The notes beneath the pieces were generated by a model. That model saw only the letters and a list, made by a program, of their open reading frames with translations. It did not search any database and was not told where the DNA came from. A program made the position numbers and the translations under genes. This document shows positions 8,506-16,173 of a stretch of DNA of 64,000 nucleotides, piece by piece (positions within the stretch are counted from its first letter, which is position 1; every line of letters starts with the position of its first letter). This DNA comes from Leucobacter sp. cx-42 (GTDB taxonomy: Bacteria; Actinomycetota; Actinomycetes; Actinomycetales; Microbacteriaceae): the NCBI RefSeq assembly GCF_014529985.1, contig NZ_JACVMU010000004.1, forward strand, positions 147,891 through 211,890, in the 5' to 3' direction.

Positions 8506-8580
8506 GCACGCAGTCGATCCGCGCTGACGCAACCGACTGCGCAACGGCAGTACGACTAATTTCTGAGCGGAGAACAACGC

Positions 8581-9876
8581 ATGTCGAGCCAAGAAATCGA
8601 GGCCACCGAAGTCCTCGTCGTCGGCGCTGGCCAAGCCGGTGTCGCACTGAGCGAACACCTCACCAAACGTGGAATTTCGCACATCGTACTCGAGCGCGAT
8701 CGCATTGCAGAGCGCTGGCGTTCCGAGCGCTGGGACTCGCTGGTCGCGAACGGTCCGGCATGGCACGATCGCTTCCCTGGCCTTGAGTTTGCGGGAGTCG
8801 ACCAGGACGAATTCGCTCGTAAGGATCGCGTCGCCGAGTACTTCGAGGAATATGCGGCAACGTTCAACGCCCCGATCCGCACCGGTGTCGAGGTGACCTC
8901 GGTTCGCAAGCGCGAAGGAGCAGCAGGGTTCGCGGTCGAGACCTCGCAGGGCCCGATCCAAGCGAACTACGTTGTGAGCGCGACGGGCGCCTTCCAGCTG
9001 CCCGCGATCCCCCCGCTGGTGCCAGCGGAGAGCAACATCACCCAGCTTCACTCGGCGCAGTACAAGAACCCTGACCAGCTTCCCGCAGGCGGCGTGCTCG
9101 TCGTCGGAGCTGGCTCGTCGGGCGTGCAGATCGCAGAGGAGCTGCGTCGCGCCGGCCGCGATGTCACGCTCGCTGTCGGGCCGCACGATCGTCCGCCCCA
9201 GCGCTACCGCGGCCGAAACTTCGTGTGGTGGCTCGGCGTACTCGGTCTCTGGGAGGCTGCGACCCCCGCTGAGGGCGCAGAGCACGTCACCATCGCGGTG
9301 ACCGGTGCGCGCGGTGGCTACACCATCGACTTCCGCAACCTGGCGAACGATGGTATCCGCCTCGTTGGCCGCGCCAACGCGTTTGCCGACGGCAAGATGC
9401 AATTCGGCACTGACCTCGCAGCGAACATCCGCCGCGGCGACGCGAACTACCTCGACCTGCTCGAGCAGGCAGACGAGTACGTGAAGCGCACCGGGATCGA
9501 TCTGCCCGAGGAGCCTGAGGCGCACATTATTGGCGCGGATCCAGAATGCATGACCAACCCCACCCTCGAGCTTGACCTTGCCGAGGCCGGCATCACCTCG
9601 ATCGTGTGGGCGACCGGGTTCCGCACCAACTATGACTGGCTGCAGGTCGACGCATTCGATGAACAGGGCCGCCCCGCTCACAAGAAGGGCGTCTCAACCG
9701 AGGCTGGCGTCTACTTCCTCGGTTTGCCCTGGCAGTCACGCCGCGGATCGACCTTCATCTGGGGCGTCTGGCATGATGCCGGGTACATCGCCGATCAAAT
9801 TGACATGCAGCGCGGATACCTGCGCTACGAAGGGTCATCGCGACCCGTCTTCGACGAGGCGCTTGCCTCGGCGTAG
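8581..9876 (+). CDS. Flavin-containing monooxygenase-like FAD/NAD(P)H oxidoreductase
   Basis: A 431-residue group B flavoprotein. It has the N-terminal FAD-binding GAGQAG motif (residues 15-20), LERDRIAERWRSERWDSL typical of the FMO/Trk-like family, and a second Rossmann motif VVGAGSSGVQIAEEL near residue 176 for NADPH. The VWATGFRTNY segment near residue 340 is the conserved ATG motif. Such enzymes oxygenate soft nucleophiles such as amines or sulfides, or aldehydes and ketones in the Baeyer-Villiger type. A GGAGAA ribosome binding site precedes ATG 8581. It is transcribed alone, between the LysR gene and a convergent GNAT gene. Its link to the ridA block rests only on position and one shared operator-like site. 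Confidence 0.88.
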   Translation: MSSQEIEATEVLVVGAGQAGVALSEHLTKRGISHIVLERDRIAERWRSERWDSLVANGPAWHDRFPGLEFAGVDQDEFARKDRVAEYFEEYAATFNAPIRTGVEVTSVRKREGAAGFAVETSQGPIQANYVVSATGAFQLPAIPPLVPAESNITQLHSAQYKNPDQLPAGGVLVVGAGSSGVQIAEELRRAGRDVTLAVGPHDRPPQRYRGRNFVWWLGVLGLWEAATPAEGAEHVTIAVTGARGGYTIDFRNLANDGIRLVGRANAFADGKMQFGTDLAANIRRGDANYLDLLEQADEYVKRTGIDLPEEPEAHIIGADPECMTNPTLELDLAEAGITSIVWATGFRTNYDWLQVDAFDEQGRPAHKKGVSTEAGVYFLGLPWQSRRGSTFIWGVWHDAGYIADQIDMQRGYLRYEGSSRPVFDEALASA

Positions 9877-9893
9877 CTCACACCGTGTTCCCC

Positions 9894-9930
9894 AATGGGC
9901 GTCAGGCCGTTCAGGCCTGGCGCCCATTTT
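9894..9930 (+). terminator. Terminator of monooxygenase gene (bidirectional)
   Basis: A 15-nt arm AATGGGCGTCAGGCC (9894-9908) pairs with GGCCTGGCGCCCATT (9914-9928) with one wobble pair, followed by TTTT. It sits 18 bp after the monooxygenase stop and before the convergent GNAT gene. Confidence 0.85.
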
Positions 9931-9953
9931 CGTTTGATCTTTGTCCCAGTTGC

Positions 9954-10445
9954 CTAAGCCAGCGACAGCAGGTATGACTGCATCGGATACCCAGCGGTCG
10001 CGTGCGGAGTAGGTTCCCCCGCAGCTACGAAGCCGGCCTTCACGTACAGCCCGACAGCACGATCGTTCGTGGTCTTCACCTCAAGCTTGAGGCTCGCGTA
10101 GCCTGCCGCCTGCGCGTGCTGGATGGCATCGGCCAGCAGCGCGCTGCCGACGCCTCCGCCTGTACCCGCCGGATCAACAGCGAGGTAGTGCAGGTACGCC
10201 TGTGTCGGTTCATCTGGAATTGTCTCGACCAGTGCGAAGCCGTCGCGCGGCGCGGTCGCCACTGCGAAGCGGACAACGCCTTGCTCTGCGAATGCATCAC
10301 GCACGCGCTGCGCCATAACGGGCGCATCTACGCTGCCATCGCGCTCGCGAAGCGCACTCACCCAGATTTCCGCCGATCGCTCCACATCCTGGGGTACGAG
10401 ACCTTGGCGGATCGAGATATCGCTGCGCTGCTGGGGTTCAGTCAT
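9954..10445 (-). CDS. GNAT-family N-acetyltransferase
   Basis: A 163-residue GNAT protein. The acetyl-CoA pyrophosphate loop VDPAGTGGGVGSALL is followed by the helix of motif A, and LKLEVKTTNDRAVGLYVKAGFV is the usual motif B region near the C-terminus. I place the start at ATG 10445 rather than the in-frame GTG two codons upstream, because TAGTTT at 10452-10457 is a good -10 box exactly 6 nt before this ATG, making a leaderless mRNA likely. Substrate (amine, amino acid or protein N-terminus) is unknown. It converges with the monooxygenase gene. Confidence 0.85.
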   Translation of the reverse strand: MTEPQQRSDISIRQGLVPQDVERSAEIWVSALRERDGSVDAPVMAQRVRDAFAEQGVVRFAVATAPRDGFALVETIPDEPTQAYLHYLAVDPAGTGGGVGSALLADAIQHAQAAGYASLKLEVKTTNDRAVGLYVKAGFVAAGEPTPHATAGYPMQSYLLSLA

Positions 10446-10516
10446 GTACACAAACTACAGCCCCGCGGTAGGCACGGCGCTCACGTTTCTCCTACCCCGG
10501 CCTCGTGGGAAGGCTC

Positions 10517-10921
10517 TTATTCTGCTTCATCCGCGAAAGCAACCACTTCTAATCCCCACCCAGATGAATCGCCCAGATGCGATGCCGTCCACTGGTCAAG
10601 CGGAGCCCTCAGCCGCTCCAAGGCCCTCGGATGAGTCGGGTCTGCCCGGTACGCAGCTACCGCAGCCGCTCCCTCCGTGCGCAGCCAGAGTTCAACCGCT
10701 TCGTCGTATTCGTCACATTCGTCGTACACGTCGTGTTCGTCGTGCTCATATGAGTCGTCCGGTTCAGTCGGATCGTCCTGCGCATCCCTGTTCCACTGAA
10801 TGAGTTCAGCCCGCATCTCTTCGAGAGTCTTCCCTTGAGAAGGGTGTTTCCGGTATTCAGCCACCGCAGCAACGACCTCGGTGCGCAGCCAATGTTCGCT
10901 TGCTTCCTCGCGCTCATCCAT
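10517..10921 (-). CDS. Hypothetical acidic protein with internal duplication
   Basis: A protein of about 134 residues that I do not recognise. It contains two similar copies of a ~35-residue unit: EHWLRTEVVAAVAEYRKHP near the start and ELWLRTEGAAAVAAYRADP near residue 68, each continuing to a conserved L-x-x-x-R-A-x-L-x-Q-W end. The linker between them is strongly acidic and rich in D, E, H and Y. The unit faintly resembles small antitoxin or stability-determinant segments, but no toxin lies beside it. The start is set at ATG 10921 because a longer frame would begin inside the terminator at 11007-11033. Confidence 0.6.
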   Translation of the reverse strand: MDEREEASEHWLRTEVVAAVAEYRKHPSQGKTLEEMRAELIQWNRDAQDDPTEPDDSYEHDEHDVYDECDEYDEAVELWLRTEGAAAVAAYRADPTHPRALERLRAPLDQWTASHLGDSSGWGLEVVAFADEAE

Positions 10922-11006
10922 CCCGAGAATGTACCGCCGCAATCCCGCAGGCAACAGGGCTGACGCAAAACATGCCGAGAACTGACCACGCCCCCAACAC
11001 GCAAAA

Positions 11007-11036
11007 GTGCCCCGGGTCAATAACCCGGGGCACCGA
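11007..11036 (-). terminator. Terminator of Dabb/glutaredoxin operon
   Basis: Perfect 11-nt arms GTGCCCCGGGT and ACCCGGGGCAC around a 5-nt loop; on the minus strand the hairpin is followed by TTTT. It lies after the Dabb gene stop and before the hypothetical gene, so it separates the two units. Confidence 0.85.
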
Positions 11037-11086
11037 TCGCTGGCCCGATCCGCGCCCCATCAGTGTGGGCACGAACCGTCAAGCAG

Positions 11087-11389
11087 TTAGACCGTGAAGT
11101 CGGTCGCGACGCGTGCGACCGCGTAGCCCTTGATGATCGCGCCAGCCGCGACGTGATCGGGGTGCGTCGCGTACGCTGCGAGGCCCTCGGCGTCGTCGAA
11201 CTCGGTGATGAGGGTGACGTCGAAGTTGTCGCCGTCGAAGAGCTCGTTGCGGTAGACGTTGATCTTACGCAGCGAGGGCACGAGGTCGATGAGCGGCTCG
11301 AGCGCAGCGATGATCTCGGCTGCCTGCGCATTGCGCTCCTCGAGGGTTTCGCCGCCGAGCTTCCAGTTCACGATGTGCTTGAGGGTCAT
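11087..11389 (-). CDS. Dabb (stress-responsive alpha/beta barrel) domain protein
   Basis: A 100-residue protein made of one Dabb domain: it starts MTLKHIVNWKL, has LEPLIDLVPSLRKINVYRNE in the middle and ends with DAEGLAAYATHPDHVAAG, the conserved HP-x-H segment. Family members form dimeric ferredoxin-like barrels; some are cyclases or stress proteins, many have no known role. The start at ATG 11389 has AAGGAG 5 nt upstream and overlaps the glutaredoxin stop by 4 bp (ATGA), so both are translated together. The pairing with a thiol oxidoreductase hints at stress physiology, by inference only. Confidence 0.85.
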   Translation of the reverse strand: MTLKHIVNWKLGGETLEERNAQAAEIIAALEPLIDLVPSLRKINVYRNELFDGDNFDVTLITEFDDAEGLAAYATHPDHVAAGAIIKGYAVARVATDFTV

Positions 11390-11691
11390 GAGTTCTCCTT
11401 GGGTGAGCGGCGGCCGACCGGCCACCAGGATTTAGCGGCCTTTTCGATGCTGGCCGTGAAGCGCGCAGGATCCACGCGCCAAATCGAGTGGCGCTTGCCG
11501 TTGATGAGCACGACCGGAATGCTCTCCGAGTGCTTCCGCGCGAGCGCCACGTCTTCGAGAATGTTGAGTTCCTCAAAGTCAGTATCAAGGCCGTTATCGG
11601 CGAAGTCGGCACGCACACCGGCAATCACCTCGCGAGCATCGTCGCAGAGGTGGCAACCGGGCTTACCGATCAGAGTGATCGAAACAGACAC
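11386..11691 (-). CDS. Glutaredoxin-like protein (DUF836 family)
   Basis: A 101-residue thioredoxin-fold protein with the dithiol motif CHLC at residues 13-16 in IGKPGCHLCDDAREV, and the cis-proline IPVVLINGKR segment near residue 58. It ends with the usual HSIWRVDPARF tail of actinobacterial DUF836 proteins. It probably reduces disulfides in the cytosol, perhaps with mycothiol as partner in this phylum, though that is inference. It is the first gene of a two-gene unit with the Dabb gene. Confidence 0.85.
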   Translation of the reverse strand: MSVSITLIGKPGCHLCDDAREVIAGVRADFADNGLDTDFEELNILEDVALARKHSESIPVVLINGKRHSIWRVDPARFTASIEKAAKSWWPVGRRSPKENS

Positions 11692-11779
11692 ACGGTAATT
11701 CTATGCGGGGCTGGGTGATCCGCGTCCCAGCTGGGTCTCGGCATTCGCGCGCGGATCGTTCCAAGCGCAGAAACGCCAA

Positions 11780-11810
11780 GGGCGGCGCGGACCGAAGTCC
11801 TGCGCCGCCC
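11780..11810 (-). terminator. Terminator of catalase gene
   Basis: Arms GGGCGGCGCGGAC (11780-11792) and GTCC-T-GCGCCGCCC (11797-11810) pair with a single bulge, 25 bp beyond the catalase stop on the minus strand, followed by TTGGCGTTTC. Confidence 0.75.
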
Positions 11811-11834
11811 CGTGCGGTTCTGCGTTACTCGTGC

Positions 11835-13286
11835 TTACTTGTACGAGTCGCGGAGGAGCTGGCCGAGGCCTGCGTCCACGTTGGTCCAGTACTGGAAGAA
11901 GCGCTCACGGATGTCATCGATCGTGATTGCCTGAGCCTGGCCCTTGAGGGTTGCCTGGATGCTTGCGCGATCCTCGTCCGAGAACACGTCACGGTAGAGG
12001 ATGCCAGCCTGACCGAAGTCATCATCATCCTTGCGGAGGGTCGCTGCCGAGCGAACGAGCTCGCCGTCCGACTCCCAGCTGCCCTCAACGCCAGCCGCTG
12101 CGTCAACAGCGGGGCCGCCTGCTGCACCGAACGAGTTCGGGTGGTAGACGCGCTGCGATGCCGACGGGAAGTGGTACTGCATGTTGCCCTGGTGCATGTA
12201 GTTGTTCGCCTCGGTTGCGCGGGGCTGGTTCACCGGGAGCTGGTTGTAGTTCGTGCCGACACGGTAACGCTGTGCATCGGGGTACGAGAATACGCGAGCC
12301 ATGAGCATCTTGTCGGGCGAGATGCCGGTGCCGGGAACCTGGTTTCCGGGCGAGAACGCTGCCTGCTCGATCTCCGCAAAGAAGTTCTGCGGGTTACGGT
12401 TCAGGGTGAAGGTACCCACCTTGATACGGGGGTAGTCAGCCTTGGGCCAGGTCTTGGTGAGGTCGAAGGGGTTCAGACGGTAGGTCTTCGCCTCCTCGTA
12501 CGGCATGACCTGAACGTAGACGTCCCACTTGGGGAAGTCACCCTCGGCGATTGCATTGAAGAGGTCGCGACGGTAGTAGTCAGCGTCGGTGCCAGCGATG
12601 CGATCCGCTTCTTCCTGGCTCATGTGCTCGACACCCTGCTGCGAGAGGAAGTGGTACTGCACCCAGAAGCGCTCGCCCTCAGCGTTGATCCACTGGTAGG
12701 TGTGCGAACCGTAGCCGTTGAGGTGACGCCAGGACTTCGAGAGACCACGCGGGCCCATGAGGTAGGTGACCTGGTGTGCCGACTCGGGCGAGAGGGTCCA
12801 GAAGTCCCACTGCATGTCAGCGTCGCGAAGTGCCGAGTCGCCCAGGCGCTTCTGCGAGTGAATGAAGTCAGGGAACTTCATGCCGTCACGGAGGAAGAAG
12901 GTCGGGGTGTTGTTACCCACGATGTCGAGGTTGCCCTCGGTCGTGTAGAAACGCAGCGAGAAGCCGCGAACGTCACGCCAGGTATCGGGCGAGCCCTGCT
13001 CACCAGCAACCGACGAGAAGCGGAGGAGCGTCTCGCTCTTCGCACCCTTCTGGAATACTGCAGCGCGGGTGTACTTCGAAACGTCTTCGGTGACTTCGAA
13101 CTCACCGAAGGCGCCGCCGCCCTTTGCGTGCGGGTTACGCTCGGGAACGCGCTCGCGGTTGAACGCTGCGAGCTTCTCAACGAGGTAACGGTCGTGAAGA
13201 ACGGTGGGGCCGTCAGCACCAACGGTGAGCGAGTGCTCATCGCTAGCGATGGGGGTACCGGTCTGGGTCGTCGTGATCTTCTGCAA
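11835..13286 (-). CDS. kat: Heme catalase (clade 3, small subunit)
   Basis: A monofunctional catalase of 483 residues, the usual length for small-subunit enzymes. Catalytic H53 is in [10 protein letters not shown], distal N126 in [10 protein letters not shown], and the heme-ligand tyrosine Y335 in [12 protein letters not shown]. It breaks hydrogen peroxide into water and oxygen in the cytosol. I set the start at TTG 13286, 7 nt after AAAGG; GTG 13290-13292 is nearer than usual to that site. The longer open frame upstream has no family support. It lies 82 bp after a Fur-family regulator gene on the same strand, a common regulator-catalase pairing. Confidence 0.93.
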   Translation of the reverse strand: MQKITTTQTGTPIASDEHSLTVGADGPTVLHDRYLVEKLAAFNRERVPERNPHAKGGGAFGEFEVTEDVSKYTRAAVFQKGAKSETLLRFSSVAGEQGSPDTWRDVRGFSLRFYTTEGNLDIVGNNTPTFFLRDGMKFPDFIHSQKRLGDSALRDADMQWDFWTLSPESAHQVTYLMGPRGLSKSWRHLNGYGSHTYQWINAEGERFWVQYHFLSQQGVEHMSQEEADRIAGTDADYYRRDLFNAIAEGDFPKWDVYVQVMPYEEAKTYRLNPFDLTKTWPKADYPRIKVGTFTLNRNPQNFFAEIEQAAFSPGNQVPGTGISPDKMLMARVFSYPDAQRYRVGTNYNQLPVNQPRATEANNYMHQGNMQYHFPSASQRVYHPNSFGAAGGPAVDAAAGVEGSWESDGELVRSAATLRKDDDDFGQAGILYRDVFSDEDRASIQATLKGQAQAITIDDIRERFFQYWTNVDAGLGQLLRDSYK

Positions 13287-13368
13287 GGTCACACCTTTCG
13301 GTTCGCGGTGGATTAAATGGTCGTGAAAATTGCTGGTCGCGGGGCGGCTTGTGTGTGCCGTGTTGCGC

Positions 13369-13821
13369 TTACGCTGCGGCCTGAAGCGCTTGGCACGCAC
13401 CACAGATACCGCGGTAGGTCACCTCGGCGGTGCGGATCGCGAAACCAAAATCATCCTCAGCACTGAGGCATGGCGCCGCACCCACCGCACAGGGCACGTC
13501 GCGAATCGCGCCACACTCTGTGCACACCAGGTGATGGTGGTTGTCATGATGTGAATACTCGTAGTGTGCCGGGTGGCCGGGAAGCTCGATCTTGCGAGCG
13601 AGACCCACCTCTTCAAGTGCCGCGAGCACACCGTATACGGCTTGCAACGAGGTGCCATCGAGGTCTTTGCTCACCGCGTCGAAGACGTCACTGGCGTTCC
13701 AGTGATCGCCGCGAGCGAGCACGGCGAGCACGGCCCTGCGGGGGCCGGTCGACCGCAAACCGGCGTCCTTCAAACGAGTACCGAGTTCGGTGTCGCTGAG
13801 GGAGATAGCTGCGTGGTTCAC
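13369..13821 (-). CDS. Fur-family regulator (PerR/CatR/FurA-like)
   Basis: A 150-residue Fur-family protein. The winged helix covers [20 protein letters not shown] onward (residues 16-75), then the metal region [18 protein letters not shown] and CGACQ supply the histidine-rich sensory site and two CxxC structural zinc pairs. Location just upstream of catalase suggests a peroxide sensor that represses catalase until oxidised. GTG 13821 lies 7 nt after TAAGCT (13829-13834), so the message may be leaderless; an AGGA is also present. A TTTTGA-N5-TCAAAA dyad lies upstream, a plausible autoregulatory site. Confidence 0.9.
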   Translation of the reverse strand: MNHAAISLSDTELGTRLKDAGLRSTGPRRAVLAVLARGDHWNASDVFDAVSKDLDGTSLQAVYGVLAALEEVGLARKIELPGHPAHYEYSHHDNHHHLVCTECGAIRDVPCAVGAAPCLSAEDDFGFAIRTAEVTYRGICGACQALQAAA

Positions 13822-13840
13822 GCTTCCTAGCTTACCGCAG

Positions 13841-13857
13841 TTTTGAGTTATTCAAAA
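13841..13857. promoter_or_regulatory. Candidate Fur/PerR box upstream of Fur-family gene
   Basis: TTTTGAGTTATTCAAAA is a 17-bp AT-rich dyad with perfect 6-bp arms, overlapping the expected -35 region of the Fur-family gene (its -10 box TAAGCT is at 13829-13834). Size and composition resemble Fur-family operators. Confidence 0.55.
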
Positions 13858-14290
13858 GAGGGAGGGTGTGGGGCGGCGTGGCTGGCGGGTTTCAAGACCG
13901 GCCGGGGCTTGGTTCGCGCCTGGATTTGCCGGAGATATGCGTTCGGCCGTAGATATGCGATTTGAGGCGATTTTCCGCATTTTGACGGCGGAAAACATAT
14001 CTCCGGCGAGGCCCTCCGTGTACTTTCAGGGCTTCGGTAGTACTGAATCCAGTGATTCGATACCACCGAAGGCGTGATTTCTGACCGAGGGGTCGCCCGC
14101 GCGCACGCCACTCTGCAGGAACAAGCCAAGGGCAAGGTTGGCCACGTGGCCAACCGCGGCAGCCCCAATGAGGCACCCCTCAACCAGTTGGGAGCTACCT
14201 ATTGCGCTGCCGCGGGCCACCTTTCGGCGCCCTTGCCCGGGAGCTGAATGGGTAGGCAGAACCTTGCGCGCTGTCCACCGAGATCTAGAA
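13858..14290. other. Non-coding region with nested inverted repeats
   Basis: I see no convincing gene here. It carries a perfect 12-bp inverted repeat GCCGGAGATATG (13928-13939) and CATATCTCCGGC (13996-14007), with TTTTCCGC/GCGGAAAA nested inside, and AGATATGCG occurring twice. A second hairpin spans 14032-14071 (arms CTTCGGTAGT and ACCACCGAAG, inner GAATC/GATTC). A perfect 20-bp palindrome GGTTGGCCACGTGGCCAACC lies at 14136-14155. Short open frames across it lack family features. It may be a structured RNA, an intergenic repeat family or a decayed insertion. Confidence 0.55.
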
Positions 14291-14342
14291 ATCGGCCGTC
14301 GTTAAGACAAATCCAGGAGAATGAGCCTGAACGACGGCCGAT
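14291..14342 (-). terminator. Terminator of DUF1524/excalibur gene
   Basis: Perfect 13-nt arms ATCGGCCGTCGTT (14291-14303) and AACGACGGCCGAT (14330-14342) enclose an inner CAGG/CCTG pair. On the minus strand the hairpin is followed by TTTCTAG, 39 bp after the nuclease-like gene stop. Confidence 0.75.
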
Positions 14343-14380
14343 CTGCAGGAATAGCCCCGGAGTAGGGCTGACAGCGGGAG

Positions 14381-15670
14381 TTACTCGCAGCCGACGCCGT
14401 CGCCATCACGGTCGAGCTTGCGCGAATAGCCAGCATCGCCCGCATAAATTGGAGATGCGCCAGCAGCTCGCACCGCGTCACAGTTCTGGTAGAACACGTC
14501 GGTCGGCACAGGGGCCGGGGCTGGCGCAGGTGCTGGTGCAGGCGCGGGTGCCGGCGCGGGTGCGGGTGCCGGCACGGGAACAGGATCCGCCGCCTTGGTG
14601 ACCTTGACCTTTGCGGCAGTGAGCGCGTCTGCCGATGTGGGAGCCAGCTCATCGGGGCAGGACGAGAGGACGTTCTGCATCGCGCTCTTCTCACCCTGCG
14701 TGACCCAGAGCGAGTAGGTTGCCTTCACCGTGATCTGACGCGCGACGTACTGGCAGCGGAACTGCTTGTTTGGAGGGAGCCAGGATGCGGCATCCTTGTC
14801 ACTCTTGGCACTATTGGTCGGGCCGTCGACGGCCAGCAGATTGATGGGGTCGTTCGCGAGTGCGACGCGCTGATCCTGAGTGAGCTGCTGCGCACCCTTC
14901 TGCCACGCGTCCGAAAGCGCGACAACGTGGTCGATCTGGACCGCAGTCGAGGTGGTGTTGCCGCGGACGAAGCCGATCTGGGTAGCGGTGTAGGGGTCGG
15001 CGAGGGTTCCGGTCATTACCTTGCACGGCCCCTGTAGGGTCTCGGCAGTGAGATCACGCTGAAGAATGTCGTTGCGGGTATCGCATCCGTTGTGGTCGAC
15101 GTCGAGCCAGGCGGTGCCGAACTTTTCTTTGCGGTCGTATCCGGTTTTGGGCGAGCGCCCCTTCACCGCAAGGCCATCGAGAAGGTCTACCGCGAGGATC
15201 GTCTCGCCAGCTGCGGGTGCCTTCGCAGGCTTCTGCTCGGTGACAGGCTCGGGCTCCTCAGTGGGCTCTGAGGTGAGTTCAGAGCCGTCTCCCGTTCCCT
15301 CAGAATCTGCGACGCCAGTCGAAGAGACAGCGTTTGAGGCGGGTCCCTCGTCGCTACTCGTTGCAGGCGGCATGAAGCCAACGCTCGAGAGCAGCAGGGC
15401 GAGGCCGAGGGCAGCTGCGACACCACCACCCTTTCGACCGCCTGGGATGCGCGCCCACGAGCGGCGCTTGAGCGCGAGCACGTAGAGGCCGGTCACGAAG
15501 ACGAGCAGGCCGACGGCAAGAAGTAGACCAGGCCAGCCGCTCGTAGCCAGCGCTCCGACGAGGAAGATTGCGAACAGCAACCACAGAATTGCTTGCAGGA
15601 TAATTCCCGCAATACGCATCGGAGATCGAGTTGATCGTGGGGTTTCGTTCTCAAATCCCGGAGTTGTCAT
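14381..15670 (-). CDS. Secreted/membrane DUF1524 (HNH-type) nuclease-like protein with excalibur domain
   Basis: A 429-residue protein. Residues 20-70 hold two hydrophobic segments and a third lies near 86-105, then a low-complexity acidic linker leads to a DUF1524 (HNH-like) domain with QIDHVVALSDAWQKGA and NLLAVDGPTNSAKSDKDA, whose D-H pair would be the nuclease centre. A Pro-Ala repeat of about 25 residues follows, then a C-terminal excalibur calcium-binding motif FYQNCDAVRAAG ending DRDGDGVGCE. It is probably displayed outside the cell on membrane anchors and may degrade extracellular DNA. The Pro-Ala tract would span the wall. Activity is inferred from the family. Confidence 0.85.
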   Translation of the reverse strand: MTTPGFENETPRSTRSPMRIAGIILQAILWLLFAIFLVGALATSGWPGLLLAVGLLVFVTGLYVLALKRRSWARIPGGRKGGGVAAALGLALLLSSVGFMPPATSSDEGPASNAVSSTGVADSEGTGDGSELTSEPTEEPEPVTEQKPAKAPAAGETILAVDLLDGLAVKGRSPKTGYDRKEKFGTAWLDVDHNGCDTRNDILQRDLTAETLQGPCKVMTGTLADPYTATQIGFVRGNTTSTAVQIDHVVALSDAWQKGAQQLTQDQRVALANDPINLLAVDGPTNSAKSDKDAASWLPPNKQFRCQYVARQITVKATYSLWVTQGEKSAMQNVLSSCPDELAPTSADALTAAKVKVTKAADPVPVPAPAPAPAPAPAPAPAPAPAPVPTDVFYQNCDAVRAAGASPIYAGDAGYSRKLDRDGDGVGCE

Positions 15671-15738
15671 CCAGCAATCCTGGCATGCCGAATGACAGGA
15701 AACTCATTGGCTAGGAATGCCGGGCGAGTGGGGGCTTG

Positions 15739-15993
15739 CTAGCGGGGCGGGCGATCCGTACCTTCAGCGGTGCCGATAAGCATCTTGCGCCCAACCAGGT
15801 GCCACACGATGAGCCCGAACAGCGGGACGATCGTGACAAAAATCACCCAAATGGTCTTGATCAGGATCGGCTCGGGGCTGGTGCTCAGAGGTGCATATGA
15901 TGCGTCGCGAATATCGATCAGCACTGCGATCCACCACAACAGCAGGAGCGCAACGGGAACCAAGGTCGCGAGAAGCACAGGAACGGAAAACAT
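15739..15993 (-). CDS. Small membrane protein with PLDc_N-like domain
   Basis: About 84 residues with two hydrophobic helices (residues 5-25 and 44-66) in the arrangement of PLDc_N proteins: LLLLWWIAVLIDI, then IWVIFVTIVPLFGLIVWHLVGRK. Such short proteins resemble the membrane segment of cardiolipin synthases but lack the enzyme domain; their role is unknown. The start at ATG 15993 is 6 nt after TAGCAT (16000-16005), so a leaderless message is likely; a TTG two codons upstream is the alternative. Confidence 0.7.
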   Translation of the reverse strand: MFSVPVLLATLVPVALLLLWWIAVLIDIRDASYAPLSTSPEPILIKTIWVIFVTIVPLFGLIVWHLVGRKMLIGTAEGTDRPPR

Positions 15994-16124
15994 TGCCAAA
16001 TGCTAGGTCTTTGCAGACTCACTGTCCAGGGTGTGAAGGAGACTGCCCCCAGTTCCACTCGGAATGGGGTGGTTTGAGGCGGGCTGGCAGGTGACGATGT
16101 CGCTGAGCCAATGCGAGTGGGGGG

Positions 16125-16145
16125 GCAGAGCGCAGAGCGCAGAGC
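16125..16145. repeat. Three-copy 7-bp tandem repeat
   Basis: GCAGAGC occurs three times in a row in the gap before the P1 peptidase stop. It is short and of no known role. Confidence 0.6.
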
Positions 16146-16173
16146 GCGAGTCCTGCACCCGGCCCCCAGCGCC

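Noticed and set aside
8380..9681. A 433-residue minus-strand frame opposite the monooxygenase
   Set aside because: Antisense shadow; the plus-strand protein has FAD and NADPH motifs.
11703..13316. A 537-residue plus-strand open frame opposite catalase
   Set aside because: Mirror frame of the catalase gene, no ribosome binding site, no domain.
13928..14007. CRISPR-like repeats
   Set aside because: AGATATGCG is repeated only twice and the larger repeats are inverted, not direct with even spacers; no cas gene is in the window.
14026..14220. 64-residue minus-strand frame in the repeat-rich gap
   Set aside because: Parts look protein-like, but it spans hairpins and the 20-bp palindrome and has no recognisable family or start site.
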